Positions 11,601 through 23,960 of a DNA stretch of 64,000 nucleotides are shown piece after piece; the stretch's first letter is position 1; each line of letters starts with the position of its first letter. Under the pieces are notes generated by a model that had not been told where the DNA came from, did not search any database, and saw only the letters and a program-made list of their open reading frames with translations. This DNA comes from Rhytidiadelphus loreus (taxonomy: Eukaryota > Streptophyta > Bryopsida > Hypnales > Hylocomiaceae), in contig OX344763.1 in the NCBI GenBank assembly GCA_947034895.1, positions 37,447,025 through 37,511,024 of the forward strand, in the 5' to 3' direction. Position numbers and translations under genes: made by a program.

Positions 11601-13237
11601 CAGGAGAAAACTTGTTTTTAATTCTGATCTCGCCGGGCATTAAGCAGACAGAGTTCATTGACAAGACACTAATTCGGCGAACCTTAGACAGGAACAATGT
11701 GAGTTCAGACCAACTGTTTGAGATTCGCAGTTCTTCGGAAGACTGTAAACCCTAAATTCTCGCTCCACTGTGAGTAAAAAGGTTCACGATTTTCGAATAG
11801 AAGATAAAACCAAAGCAAATTTCTGAGCTGCACTTGCAATCAAATGCATAAACTCTCGTACAGTAGTCTGTGATCGCAATTATACTCAGGTACCGGCCCT
11901 TGTCTATCATCATGAACTATTGAATGCCGGTACTTCAAGTCATGTGAAATATCACAAAAATAGCATGAGGTATAACATTATTCACCAAGGCAAAAGGCTC
12001 CCCTTAATGAACGAGATTCAGCTTTTGTCAAAGATTAAATTTGGAATTAACAGGTGACGAAGGACTGAGGATCGAGTGAGGACCCAGGATCACGCATTTG
12101 AAAACATTCTTTCTATACACTGAGAAGATATTGACATTAGTGCAAGAGCTCTTCTTTACGTTTGTGAGAAGAGAACATCTTGGACACACTACTACCATTG
12201 TTGAATGAGGTTGTGAGCAACCTAAAGAGTAAAGATCCCCGGAAAGAACCTCTTTTCTATCTTAGTACGGTATCTTCAAGAGGCCCATGAGGTTGCACTG
12301 CACTTTACATTAGTACTCATGTAATTTTGGAAAATTGGGAAAATAGAAAGGAGACTTGTTTAACTTCAGACAGCATGCTTGTTCGGATGGTTTCAGTAGT
12401 TGCCGTAATAACGTGATGCACGGGAGGATGCCATCTGAATTTGACTGTGCAGACATTAATGGACGGACAAATGAATGTGACACAACCTTCACTCATTGAG
12501 TCTTTACACGTTGCAAGCCGTAGACGTTGTGCAAGAAATGGGTAACATGCTATACTACAGTATGTCCTGGACCATTATAATCTGTACCCAAGAAAGTGAG
12601 CAGAACACAACTGTACATACCTTACGGTACATACATCAACGAAAGTGCCAGACCAGAAAATCTGCACTTCTCTTTGTTTATCTGTACCCAAACTCTCAAG
12701 CCCAAGAGCTAATCAGTTAAGAGCGCCGAGTCTGTTTGCTACAGCAGTTTCTAATACTAAATTACAGCTAGTATCTTGCAAATTTTACAGATCCGAAAAC
12801 TTGCCGGCTAAGGTAAACTATTCTCTACCAGCCAACCTTGAATGCCAATTGAATTGTCGTGACAAACAACATAATGGAGACCCTCTCAACTGCTACACTC
12901 CCAAATTATGGGAGGAATATACCATAGAAGTTGACGATGTAGGCTCCAATCATCGAATGCCACCACTTGGTGCCTGCAAAATTCAGCAACCAAAATATGG
13001 CGCAATTTGCAACCTGAGAAACAACGCCGATTCTTCAGTGGACTCAGCGTACATTAAGAGTCTGTTCGTTCAAGGTCCCACACCAATGCCCACAAAACAA
13101 GGAGAGCAATAGAAGAACTATATACCCCGGTTTAAAGGGTAGGCTCATTACTCAACTGTACGCAGATCACCGGGTATTTTGCTACCTGACTGTCAAAGAC
13201 TGTTGTCCTCGCAGGCTTAGAACACTAGGAGCGAATT
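11601..13237. other. Intergenic region: AGO upstream and glycosyltransferase 3' flank
   Basis: No coding exon is recognised. The part next to 13237 is the presumed 3' UTR of the DUF266 gene. A 155-codon plus-strand frame at 12645-13112 shows no domain and lies antisense to this UTR. A short hairpin, GTACCGGC...GCCGGTAC, lies at about 11890-11931. Confidence 0.5.
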
Positions 13238-16200
13238 TTAAACCGGAATATGTAGAGGCCATACGAAACGAGGAAGGAGGTGTGACAGGACGTCAACTGC
13301 CTCTGGTAAGAATTTTCGTGCAAACAGAAAACAAGGGCGTTGTCGTCCATTCCACATACATGGCTTCACTGTTTGAATACCCTGCAAGGACAATCGGTGC
13401 AGAGTCAGTCAGGATGTAGGCAATGGGTAGATGTTGCAGTTATACGAACGAAAACGCTCTCTGCAGAACAAGTGCTAAAATCGTTGGTAGCATGACAGAC
13501 CCGACCAGCAACTCATCTATTCATGCACAAGCTTGGACTTATAAGCAAATGGTGTGAGCACGACTTGGCTAAACGTCTATGGCCTCAATTACGAAATCCA
13601 TTGAGTGGTAAATATTTGATCTCAACAGATTTGGCTCTTTTCCCAAAATTAGTTTACACTAACAGCTCTATGATGATCTTCCAATGAAACCACATTCCTG
13701 CATACCGGTATTTGGTTAAAATGCTTCAAGTGACGCAAGAGAATCTTCTACCTTACCATCCGGGTTCATCATTTAACAGCGACATAAGATTTACGGGATT
13801 GAGACTTACCCGACCGTCACTAGTGATATGCACATGTTCGCTGATTTTCTGTAGCACAAACATAGAAGTCATCATCAATTTAGATTCTTTGTCACTTGTC
13901 TTTCATCAGACTGCGTATTAAACTTATTCAGCAATACGTAATTCAAAATATTGAGGTGCAGTAACACATGGGGGGTAACACTCTCAAGGAAATGTGTGAA
14001 TTGTGTAACACTCGTGTAGGTCTGGTTTCGTGAAGTTTTAGTTCCACTTCATCCTTCAAGTATCTGTTTCGACTCCGCACCTTTGCAAGGAAAAGGGCTC
14101 ACAATAATTACATAACAAATGGGCACTCCTAACTTTCAGTGACAAATCGAGCTTCATAACTCACCTGTATGTGCTGTAACCTTGAAGGTGAAACGTCATC
14201 TTTAGCATACGACTTTGGATGCCACTTCCCTTCAGACCAATCCACATGAGTTACAGTCCAATTGGCCAGGTTTTCTGCATTCATTATCTGCAAGCATTCA
14301 ATCGTTGTTCTTCAGATGCTCAAAATTGAAGATTACTCTTACAAAAATATTTGACACTCTTAAGAATTTGGAACCATGTCATAGGAAGAGGAGGCACACA
14401 AAGACCTACTGGATATCTAGCACCATAAAACTATACTCCGCAACATTTAACCCTCAAAACTAGACTAGTAATGAACAATTTTGATACTGTAGTAATTGTG
14501 TGGAGTGAAGAGTAAAGACCGTACGTAAAGAAATGTCGGAATGTAATGTTCATCAGGGTAGCAATTCCGATTCTCTGGACCAGGCTGCAAATAACCATGA
14601 AACTTGGTCATCAGTTGTTCAGAACGAACCAGAGCATTGTGACCGCTGGAATATGTGACCACTTCGATCAAAACATTCGTTGATGTTAACTTCAACAGCA
14701 CACATCAAAGAGTACCATGATAATTTGCAATAATGTATATGTGCGGAACAATTAAAAAAGATGAGGTGCATATATGCAAGTGAAGCCTACACTGAGAAGG
14801 CAATATGGAAAGGCAAATAGCCACCGCAAATCTCACCTTACAGTTCCACTTGAATTTGTTGTAATACAGATGGTCAGCCACTATCAGTAAAGCATGATGC
14901 CGAGTCACAACAAACCACTGCCAAAAAACAGCAAATGGCAAAGCTTGAGCTCAATTTGTTCAAACGAGTTTCAAAACCTAAAACGTCAAAGTACATAATT
15001 ATACAAATGTTGCTAAAAATTAGTACCTGTGCTCCTTTCCTCCAATCACTCCTACGGACTTCTGGCATCATACTGTCCATGTACCTCCCTTGGCCATGAG
15101 GTCCTGGATCGTCAAAACTGCCCAATCTTCCAAATGTCAGAGAACTCTCGCATAACCGTATTACTTGAAACCATACACCCTAAGCATACGCAGTTTTCAG
15201 AATTAGTCAATAGATACGTTCCAGATATGCCTAATTGCCAAAAAAAAGTCATTTCGGCAAAGAAAATCACATAGAGACATGATATCTCTGCCACTTAGAA
15301 GTCATCACAGACTACAGAAGTTAAAACCTCTCCCACAACTGCCGGTCAACGAGAAATACCACACGGTATCACCAGTATGAGAAAAAACTTGACCGAGCGG
15401 GGTAATTCAGTACTTACCAATCCACATAACTCATGTTTCCACGTATAAAATAATCATATGTGTAGTCAAAGTCGTAGAGAGGTATACATCTGCCAAAACC
15501 AACGCAAAGAACGTCAACCAGTTGCTCGTAATAAAAACATTTGCCAAACTTTCAGTACTTCATAGACGAAAGTAGTAAGTAACATACGAGTCTGATATTA
15601 AGGCAAAGTATTGATTTTGTGGATCCAAGAGAGCATTGGCAAGTAATCGCCTTTCAGCATCCACCATATCGATTCGCCCCCAAAAAACCTACAAAATTGA
15701 GACATGCCGCAACCTGTCAGCATACGATTCAAAGTATGACAGTGTGTACTTCCAATTTCACCTCAAATCAAGTTCGGGTTGTTTCAACGAAATGTTATAC
15801 TTGAACTGCCAAAACATGTGCCTTATGACAACAGTAGATAGAAACGTAGGGCATTCAAGATGCGCCGATTCTCTGGAATCTTCTTTCTTCGGCACTGGCC
15901 CTCACATCTTGAAAAATGAAAGCGTTGGTACTCAGTCAACCACAGTGTAGCTACAAATAAAAAGGGCGGGCAGTTAACACTCCTCTAGAATGATATGTAT
16001 ACTTCAACACCAAACCAGTTCTCTTTGAAAATATATACCTTTTCAGATCGTATATCTCGACCTTGAAAGACACGGCTATTTCGAATGGGCTGCTCCTGGG
16101 AGGCATGCACGTAAACGGAATATTTACCTTCATGGCCCTACAAATACAGAAACAGAGAGCACAGTGAGTGTTTTGTACACCACACAGAAATTTTCAAAAC

Positions 16201-16716
16201 TGTTGCGGGCATCTCTCGCATAGTTCCATTATATAACTCATAGGCCAAGGCACTGACCTTAAAAAACTTTTCCCATAGTTTCTCAAATGGCAGAGGTCCT
16301 CCTGTCAAGAACATGAACGCTACTTTGGCCTTTCCAACAGGACGCAGCGGTCGCGTCAGGATATCTTTGGCCAGCACAAAAGTTGCCAGTTCCCCATCAG
16401 AGTAGTTTCGTACAGTCGGAAGAGTCGGAATGGAGACAGGCTTCGGAGTTGCATTTGTCTGTCCGGCAAGAGCAGCAGGCTGGAATTGCGCATCAGGATA
16501 TGGGGATGACCTCGGAACCATTTGGCACAAGTCGCCCTTCAAAAAATCACAGTAAATATGGCCACCCAGATTCGCTACTGATGCCCAGCAAAGGAGGCAC
16601 AGGAATAGCAGCGACACACCCACTACGGACCAAAATGATCTCCTCTGTGCCATCTTCCCTCTCCAAATCGCCATTGTGGTATGGCAATGATTTTCTCCTT
16701 CACAAAGCTTCCTCAT
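13238..16716 (-). CDS. DUF266 / core-2/I-branching-like glycosyltransferase (GT14-related, BC10-like), 10 exons
   Basis: Predicted type II Golgi membrane glycosyltransferase of the plant DUF266 family. Rice BC10 is the best-known member and affects cell-wall and arabinogalactan composition; the substrate here is unknown. Exons: 16716-16258, 16137-16039, 15688-15588, 15489-15418, 15117-15027, 14917-14837, 14584-14525, 14287-14165, 13848-13810, 13381-13238. These total 1,269 nt (422 residues plus TAA), and all phases agree. Visible: short basic tail (AQRRSFW), one membrane helix (VVGVSLLFLCLLCW), then family motifs in order: KVAFMFLTGGPLPFEKLW, GHEGKYSVYVHAS, MVDAERRLLANALLDP, SCIPLYDFDYTYDY, WRKGAQWFVVTRHHALLI, NCYPDEHYIPTF, NWTVTHVDWSEGKWHP, EHVHITSD, CMWNGRQRPCFLFARKF. 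All expected blocks are present, so the gene looks intact. In-frame ATGs at 16794, 16716, 16674 and 16653 make the start uncertain. It lies in tandem with AGO on the same strand, about 2.5 kb upstream, so it has its own promoter. Confidence 0.92.
13550..13760. repeat. Glycosyltransferase intron segment related to AGO intron 1
   Basis: This is the partner of 9590-9850. It contains CACGACTTGGCTA, TATTTGATCTCAACAGATTT, TTAAAATGCTTCAAGTGACG and ATCTTCTACCT in matching order. It lies between the 39-nt exon at 13848-13810 and the terminal exon. Confidence 0.5.
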
Positions 16717-18660
16717 TCTCCTGTTTTCAAACATGCCAACATGAGTCGAATCCCAAAGAAATATCCCAAACACCAAGGTGTCTAAGAATTGCATCAATGC
16801 AGAAGTGGAGTCGATTGTCACCTACGATGTACCAATCCAAACTATTTGATGTACGTTTTCAAGGAGCTGCTAGCGCAACACGGAGCGAAGAAAATTCATT
16901 CAACTAATCATCAGCGAAACGCAATATATTTTACTCCAATCTCGCAACGCAGACGAACTAAACGTGAGTTGAGTCATTTTCGGTGCACATAAAGCAGAAG
17001 GCTTACTCAAATTTCGATTGCTTCTTGGGCAAAATATCGATTTTATTGCACCAAGAAGTCCAAGAAATGTGTAAAAAGTCATCAGCTTTGATTTTTGTTA
17101 CACCCATGCAAGTAGAATAGCGCAAACAAACTTGCACTCAATGTTTTGTGGCCTAAATATGAAAACAAAGTACCCTGGACTCGCTGTTTCCACGGCATCC
17201 GTATCAGCTAGTCAAAGTAGGTCGCAGCGTTAACTTGATTCTCAGAGTTTCAATGCTAAAACTGGGCCTCTAAGTGATAAAGGATTATTGTAATTTAACG
17301 GTCCGATATCAGTTAACGCAACCGTCTTCAATCCCCTGCTCTGTCGACGAAGCCATAGCCAAGTTGAAGGTAACAGTATCATCCCCTAATATGCTAAAAT
17401 CGCTCTCAAAGAATTATACCCTGATTCAAAAAACTCGGTTCTATTCTCAAGGGGGAAAAAACAAATAAAACAGAGAAGAGAAGAGAAAGACCTCGTAATT
17501 GTAAAATTTCGTGACACGGACGATACATCGTCATCCATCTTCCTAATGCTTAAATCGGAGTGGTAATATCATTAGCAAAATGCTCACTTACATACATCCA
17601 AGAAGTTGATGCTTAAATTCTTTGGAAATAAAGTGTCCTTGTCTACGCGAAAAGAATTCCTAGCTAGCTTCACTGTGAAAAGAATCGACAACACCAGATC
17701 ACCAACCTTACAAAAATTCATCTGTATTATCCAGCTCAACAGTAGTTGGTTGTAACACACGTCAAGAGTCTCTTGACGAGACGGAGCGTACCTGCGGAAG
17801 GTAAAGAATTCCAGAGTAGCGGCTACAACGTGACAGCCTCAAGCTGCTAGAGTCCTACTCCACAACGTTTGATCAAACACGTAGGCCTATAGCTGGTCCT
17901 TCCTTCCGACCAATAAAGACAACTCCATTTGAACTCAAACACGCTGAAACTCATTTCTCATGAACACGTCGTGCTCACGTCTCACAACAACTCACTACAA
18001 TTCATCGTTTCCAAATTCTGCCATTCACTTGTAACTACCCAAGAAAGCGCACAATACAAAGATGAAACATCCTAGAGTAGCAGTTCAACTGCAGCTCTAA
18101 CGACCAAACGATCACACACATTCAAATTCCATAAATGCTTGTCATAAATCACCTCATTCCTCTTCACAAGCTCTCCTCCACGGCCATGGCTTCCCAAGAC
18201 TCTTCATCTTCTTCTCAAAAAAACCGAGCACATCAAACTCATGAAGCATAATTAAACCACCACAAAGCCCAACACTCTTTTTCCTCCTGATCAAACGAAC
18301 TTGCCTTCATAGCTCTTCATCACCACTCTCAAATCAACTAATTCCTTCTACAATCTCCCCTCTCCGGCCGTTGCATCACAAAAACAAGATTCTCCGCATC
18401 CCAAACTATAAACTCGAATTTTTCCACTCCAGCACTAATAAGGTCAAGATTCAATACGAGCGCCCAATATGGGCTCATATATCACCCCACCACCCACAGT
18501 CAACCACAAAGCCACACACCCCATAAAATTTGCACAAGCGAGCACAAAGAAATGCCAGAGCCACACGAAACTGGCAGCAGCTCCGAATCCCAAGCTCCAA
18601 GGAGCATTCACGAAGTACGTACAAAACCACTACTCTTCGAAAGTACTTCCGCAAGTGCAG
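16717..18660 (-). promoter_or_regulatory. Upstream region of the DUF266 gene (5' leader and promoter)
   Basis: This stretch is mixed-composition DNA with no recognised exon. It holds small open frames (16383-16907 plus, antisense to exon 1; 18475-18834 minus) without domains. A perfect 19-nt palindrome, CGTCAAGAGTCTCTTGACG, lies at about 17760-17778. The stretch at 18000-18450 is rich in C and A on the plus strand (G and T in the gene sense), as leaders often are. The transcription start is not visible. Confidence 0.35.
17760..17778. repeat. Perfect short palindrome
   Basis: CGTCAAGAG-T-CTCTTGACG lies about 1 kb upstream of the DUF266 start. It could be a cruciform or a dimeric protein binding site; its function is unknown. 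Confidence 0.6.
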
Positions 18661-19370
18661 CAGTAGGAGCTCAGGCTGTCCGTCAGGCAGCTGTTGATCA
18701 TTGAAGAAGCGACTGGCGACACCTTCCACCAAATCTTGTGTTCCACCAGGAAACGTGATCAGGGAGCTTAAGATAATTCCCGTTCGAATTTTGCATGAGT
18801 GCCCACTGGCTGAATGGTCCCAGCACTGGCACACGTTGCGGTTGTTCTTTTTCTATTGTTTTCTATTTTGGGAGAAAGGAGGCTTCGCATGACGGAACGC
18901 AAAGGGGAAAGGCGATGTCTGAGTGGGGGCGGGACTGTACGCCGTCTGCTCGTCCGTCCGTCCGTCAGAGAACTGACTGTGGCAGAGGTGGTGATGCATG
19001 ATGTTTTGGGGTGGGGTGAAGAAGGAGATCCGGGCTCTGTACTGGAAATGATCGCTGACAGACTTGGGGACTAGGTGACTTTCAGTGGGGGGCATGCATC
19101 GGGAAGGCAGTCAGGGCTTACGTCGTTTCTTGTGAGGGGCGTCACGGTTGCGGCGCTAGTCGCGCCGGGACGCACGTACGGGAACCCGTTTTTTCTTTTC
19201 TTTTTTTACGTCACCTTTAAACGACATCCACTTGTTTGGAGGGCAGCCCAACTGAAAGGAGAATCAAAAATCTCTTTGAAGCAAGGTAGTCTAAGGGGCG
19301 TGTTATTGACTAGGGAGGCTTTTGACCCCCTTGGGGGTGTATCTTCACTGGATTTCCAGAGCTTTTAGAA
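18661..19370. other. GC-richer non-genic segment with a CGTC microsatellite
   Basis: Base composition rises here compared with the following 23 kb, and a (CGTC)4 run lies at about 18951-18966. Frames at 18475-18834 (minus) and 19075-19368 (plus) are short and lack domains. It may be the outer edge of the DUF266 gene's promoter island. Confidence 0.4.
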
Positions 19371-19917
19371 TTGGAGGTGTTTTGGAAGGAGCTTCGACAC
19401 TCTAGATTAGTTAGGACATTCTCGTGGGTTTTTATGTAGGTGAATAGGTGTGGGTGGACCTGGTGGCTTGCTAGATGCTTGTAATCCACTCAACCACGTA
19501 TTTCACTAGTAGTGGTGCTAGGGCCTTCATGGTTGGGCCTTTTGTGTGTCTCCACATCTAAGAAACTCTACGCACATTGTTTTATTTCTTGATACTACCT
19601 TCCTGCAATCTAGCATCCAAACCCTCTAGCTCTATTTTTTCAAAAATTAAGCACTGGAGGCTACATGAGGTACTACATGCACATTTAGAACCTTAATCCC
19701 CAATGAGTGAAAACTAGAGGTGGCTTCCAAATCAGGAGCTCCAACCACTCAATGGAAATGCGCTCTCGTGCATTGCTTCAACCAATGGTGATTGTAAAAA
19801 ATTGTCTCATATTTTGTGCCACATTTTTTTGGTATTTCTTCACCTATTATACCTAATTTGGGGCTTCTAATTGCAGATATGAATTCAAAATATTCAAATT
19901 TGATCATGTGCTATAAA
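19371..19917. repeat. AT-rich spacer; 19850-19925 is a dispersed repeat shared with 58238-58318
   Basis: At 19850-19925 the order CTAATTTGGGG, TTCTAATTGCA, ATATGAATTCAAAAT, ATTTTATC or TTGATC, AAAAAATTC matches 58238-58318 closely. The remainder holds nothing I recognise. Confidence 0.5.
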
Positions 19918-20460
19918 TAAAAAAATTCAATGTTTTCTCTAAGGACAAAACATGGGCAATGAGGGGGGCAATTCTTCTTGGCCCTCGTTGCTTGCTCAAA
20001 GTTTGTACAATTAGGGCGTGCAAAAGTAAATAGTAAATAGTGCTTGACTTTGTAGCCTAAATGCAGTATTTGGCAAGCCATTTTCACTATAAGAGGGGGT
20101 CTAGTAGAATGAAACATTCCAAAAAAATACAAAACCATTTTTTGTTAATAATTCTCTCAAAACCAAGCCTAAGGGACTTAGCTTGTCATTGAAGGGTTAA
20201 ACTTAAGATACACTAAGGTAGTAACACCTTAACCCGTCAACAATAGGCTAAGTCCCTCGAGCTTGATTTTGAGAGAATTGATGACAAATGGTATTTTTTG
20301 CATTTTTCAAACCTACTTCTATAATAAATATGGCTTGGTAAGTACCACTTTCAGGTTACAAAAATCAAACCACTATTCATTGTTTACTTTTCCATGCCTT
20401 GCCAACAAATTTGGGCAAGCAATAAGTCCTATGTTCTACTTCAAGGAAATTTTTTAAACT
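19918..20460. repeat. Long imperfect inverted repeat (about 235-265-bp arms)
   Basis: The left arm (about 19918-20181) and right arm (about 20247-20460) are reverse-complement-like over most of their length. The inner part is best conserved: CTCTCAAAACCAAGC...GGGACTTAGC against GGCTAAGTCCC...GATTTTGAGAG. Outer matches include GGCTTGCCAA/TTGGCAAGCC-like blocks and TTTACTTTT. The loop is about 65 bp and holds GAAGGGTTAAA and TTAACCCGTC. It is a foldback element or a potential long hairpin RNA. Confidence 0.65.
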
Positions 20461-22807
20461 CCCTTTGGTTGTCTGTCAAACAAGATAATGTTGTTTAAGG
20501 GTTAACCCTTTCAAGTAACGATACCCTTGTGTGCTAAAGGTGTGAAACTCTTCAAATGTGGATGATAAGTGCTCCAAACCCCTCACAATATTTTTTTTGA
20601 CAAACAATCCCAGGGCATCAAGCAATGACCCTTGAAATCAATGTTCATCCTAAATTTATTCAATTTATCCTTTAAATTATACTTGATGAGTGGTTATTTG
20701 ATTATTTATAGGTTATGTTTGGAAAGCAAGGATGGAGAATAAAAATTATGAAGGCTCTTCAAAAAAAGTGTAAACTTTTAGTGTGTCAAATTTTGCGCAC
20801 ATGCTCTTAAGTCCCAAAGTTTTTTTTGGTGAAAACAAGAATATAGACAAAATCTTTAACAGATGTAAGGATGTAGGATTATTGAGGACAATGGAGCCAA
20901 AGTAGAGAAAGTAACCATACTAAATTAAAGAATGAGTGATAAACAATGGGAGTGCCAAAAAATAAAACAATCAATAGGATGTGTTCTAAACCAAAACGCC
21001 GTAAAGATACGTATGCTTTGAATGTTTTGGATTTTATAGATGGTAGTGCATGTGAGGGTAGAGAGACTTTAGAGTCATCATCATCTACGACTGACGGTTC
21101 ACTGCCACTTAGACTCTTGAGATTCACATCTCTTGAGTTGAACTATTATGTGTGGATTTTTATTATGATTTGGATTTGTGTGTTTTATGACTATATCTTG
21201 GATGCTTATTATTTGAATTTGAATTTTTTACACCTAGTGACCTAGATGACTATTGACAATAATCACAATTTACTCTAAACCCTAAAACATCGTCCACATA
21301 CATTTGCAAGTTCCTCAAATTCCATTATAATGACTCTATATTTTCTGGAATTTAAATATTCTAAATCCACGGTCATAGGTACCAAACTTGTTTTTTCTTT
21401 GCAAAAAATTCCCCGCTCACAAGCTCACATGCTAGCAACCCTGTGTGCCACTGTTGGAATTGCAAGAATTTAGAGATTCCTAATAGGATATACAACATTG
21501 TAGATAGTGACACATGAAAAATGCACAAATACATGGCAGCTACACTAGCATACTTTGGATTCACTAGACAATGCTTTCATGACTCACATAGAGCAATCAA
21601 CACTAAAAAATACACCTCCAATATGTAAATAAACATACTTTATATGAAAATGCACTTATGCACATGACATGGGGGTATACAAAATCTTCTACTTAAAATT
21701 GCCACACTTTCAAACATGATTTTTTTATGATTAATCAACACTTACATAGGGGTAGTTGAAGCGAACACCTACAATAAAAGATGGCAAAAAATCCTTTTCA
21801 AAAGCACATAATGGACTATAATGAAAACATTGCTATAGATATATATAGTTTTATATGCCGTATTTCTTTACATTAACCTTTCTAAAAAGCGCCTATCCAC
21901 TTGTGATCCCCACCACCACCACCACCACCACCACCACCACCAATGCTATTCAAGACCTCACCTATTGCAAAAGGGATGCATCTTTTGCACTCCTTTCCAT
22001 GTATTATAAAGAAAGTCACAAACATGTTTCCAGATTTGATTGTTCCAAGTCATTCTCTATCAAATGAATTTTTAATATCCATTTCCTAACTATCTCCTAA
22101 TCCTTCATAGCTTAAGAATAATTTCTATTTTTACACTATGTAAAACAAATATTTTTTGTTTTGTGGGACCTATGGGATTAAACTATCACATATCTAGAAC
22201 AAACTCATCTTTTTTTCCAATGGCAAACCACATCTACAATTGAAATTGTTAGTCTTTTATTTGGAACTTGAATAGGTCATCAAAGTGGCTATTGAGAGGA
22301 AAAAAATTATTCATGCATCAACCTTTATTGCTTTGAGGTTCTATATGTGTTGTTTCCTATTGAATCAATGATTTGTTGTAGGAATCTATAATGTGTTGCT
22401 TTTGAAAACTTACACCATATTCTTTGAGTGGTTAAAAATTCAAATTCTACTTGCAACATCTTTCACTACAATTTGCTTTTGAGGTTCAACAAAATGTGCA
22501 TGACATGGCCTCACAAAAGACATTAAAAATCTTACATTGACAATTTGAAGTGTGACTACTTTAAAACAGATCTTGTTGCAATGCAATGATGCCAAAATGG
22601 TTTCATCAACTTGTAGGGTTTCATTGAAAAGTTGTGGAATATCAATAGGGTTTTTAACTCTTTTTTTCAAATTTGGTCAATGGAGAGTGCACTTAAAGTG
22701 TTTTTCTACATGTGTAGAGCCTTAAATGTTAGCCAATCATAATATATAGTTGGAGTTAATCTCTTTCCCTATTATTGAGAACCCACATGCATTCAAAGGA
22801 TATTTAA
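20461..22807. other. AT-rich non-genic region with a CCA microsatellite
   Basis: No gene or delimited element is seen. A (CCA)n run lies at about 21909-21943. Short frames (20946-21245 plus, 21855-22067 plus, 22440-22670 minus) have no domain and biased composition. Confidence 0.5.
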
Positions 22808-23296
22808 CCCTTAAACTCCCATTGTCCCTTTATGGGACAAAATGGATTTTGGGTAAACTCCTATAGTCTAAATTTTTCTTGTGATTTTTTAAACTTTTTT
22901 TAAAGATAAAAGAACACATTAAATTTTGAGAAATATAATTTTTATTTCAATTGGTGCCCGCAAGCAAAAGTTATAACACCTTAAATCCAAAACGGAATTC
23001 AATGGGCAGCACAAAAAAATCTTAGAAAGTCAAAATAAAATTCTTAAAATTTTAATTCTCATAGAAGTGTTTTTGTATACAAATAAATATTTTATTCATT
23101 ATGTTTGGATTAGTAATGGGAAAGCTATGGAAAACTTGTTTTTTAGGCAATCTAAGCATCTTCTTGATAAAATAACTTGTAGGATTCATTTTTGAGTGCA
23201 ATTTTTACAACTAAAAAAAAGTTCAACAAGGCTTAGTTAGCTTGCTAGAACAATCTCACCATTGGATTAGTTATTTTCAATGCCATCTTGGAACTA

Positions 23297-23755
23297 CGGT
23301 TGCTAGTATGTGAGCCTAGGATCTTGAGCCTAGGAGCTTAGGAGCCTAAGCTTCTATATTATAGGTACCTATATTATAGGAACTTTCTATAGTTATAGGA
23401 TATTTATATTATATTTCCTTATATTATAGGCACCTTCTATAGTTATAGGATACATATATTATGTGTGATTATATTATAAGCACCTTCTACAGTTATAGGA
23501 TACATATATTATGTGTGATTATATTATAAGCACCTTCTATAGTTATAGGATACATATATTATGTGTGATTATATTATAAGCACCTTCTATAGCTATATAT
23601 AGGATATTTATATTATAAAATCTATGTTATAAGCACCTTCCATAGTTATAGAATACTTATATTATAAGTATGTATGCTATAGACACCTTCAATAGTTGTA
23701 GAATATTAACTTACATCTAGGCTTACATTTCTAGACTCAAATGCTAGCTTCATTG
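23297..23755. mobile_element. GCTAG-ended inverted-repeat element nested in a piggyBac-like copy
   Basis: A 459-bp insertion is flanked by the direct repeat ATCTTGGAACTA (23285-23296 and 23756-23767). Related TTAA elements lack the insert at the corresponding position. The ends GTTGCTAGTATGTGAG and CTCAAATGCTAGCTTC are imperfect inverted repeats. The 9-12-bp duplication would fit a Mutator-like element (inference). Most of the interior is a ~50-bp minisatellite. Confidence 0.62.
23350..23710. repeat. Minisatellite, about 50-bp period, about 7 copies
   Basis: Units of the type ATTATAAGCACCTTCTATAG followed by TTATAGGATACATATATTAT and TGTGTGATTAT repeat head to tail, with divergence at both edges. 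It forms the core of the nested element at 23297-23755. Confidence 0.8.
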
Positions 23756-23960
23756 ATCTTGGAACTATTAATGATTTAGTTTTCCTTTCAATCTTGTACC
23801 TATTTCTACTTAGCAATTTCTTAAAGAATGAAAATCAAGTGTGTTTTTGGTGAATTTTTTTATTCTAGACTTTCAACTCAATTATTAAACATAAAAAATT
23901 CAAAATTCAAAATTTGTAGTGCAAAAAAATTTTAAAAAAAAGATTCAAAGCCTTAAAATC

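Larger units (their letters stand above)
22808..23960. mobile_element. Truncated piggyBac-like element carrying a nested insertion
   Basis: It starts after TTAA (22804-22807) with CCCTTAAACTCCCATTGTCC, then follows the reverse complement of the 2022-2946 element (GGACAAAATGGATTTTGGG..., TCAATTGGTGCCC, AACAATCTCACCATTG) to about 23960, where similarity stops. Its distal end is missing. A separate element at 23297-23755 sits inside it. Confidence 0.6.

Noticed and set aside
12645..13112. 155-codon plus-strand frame
   Set aside because: Antisense to the DUF266 3' region with no family resemblance; could be tested by strand-specific RNA-seq but not supported here.
16383..16907. 174-codon plus-strand frame
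   Set aside because: Antisense to exon 1 of the DUF266 gene; a shadow of that coding sequence.
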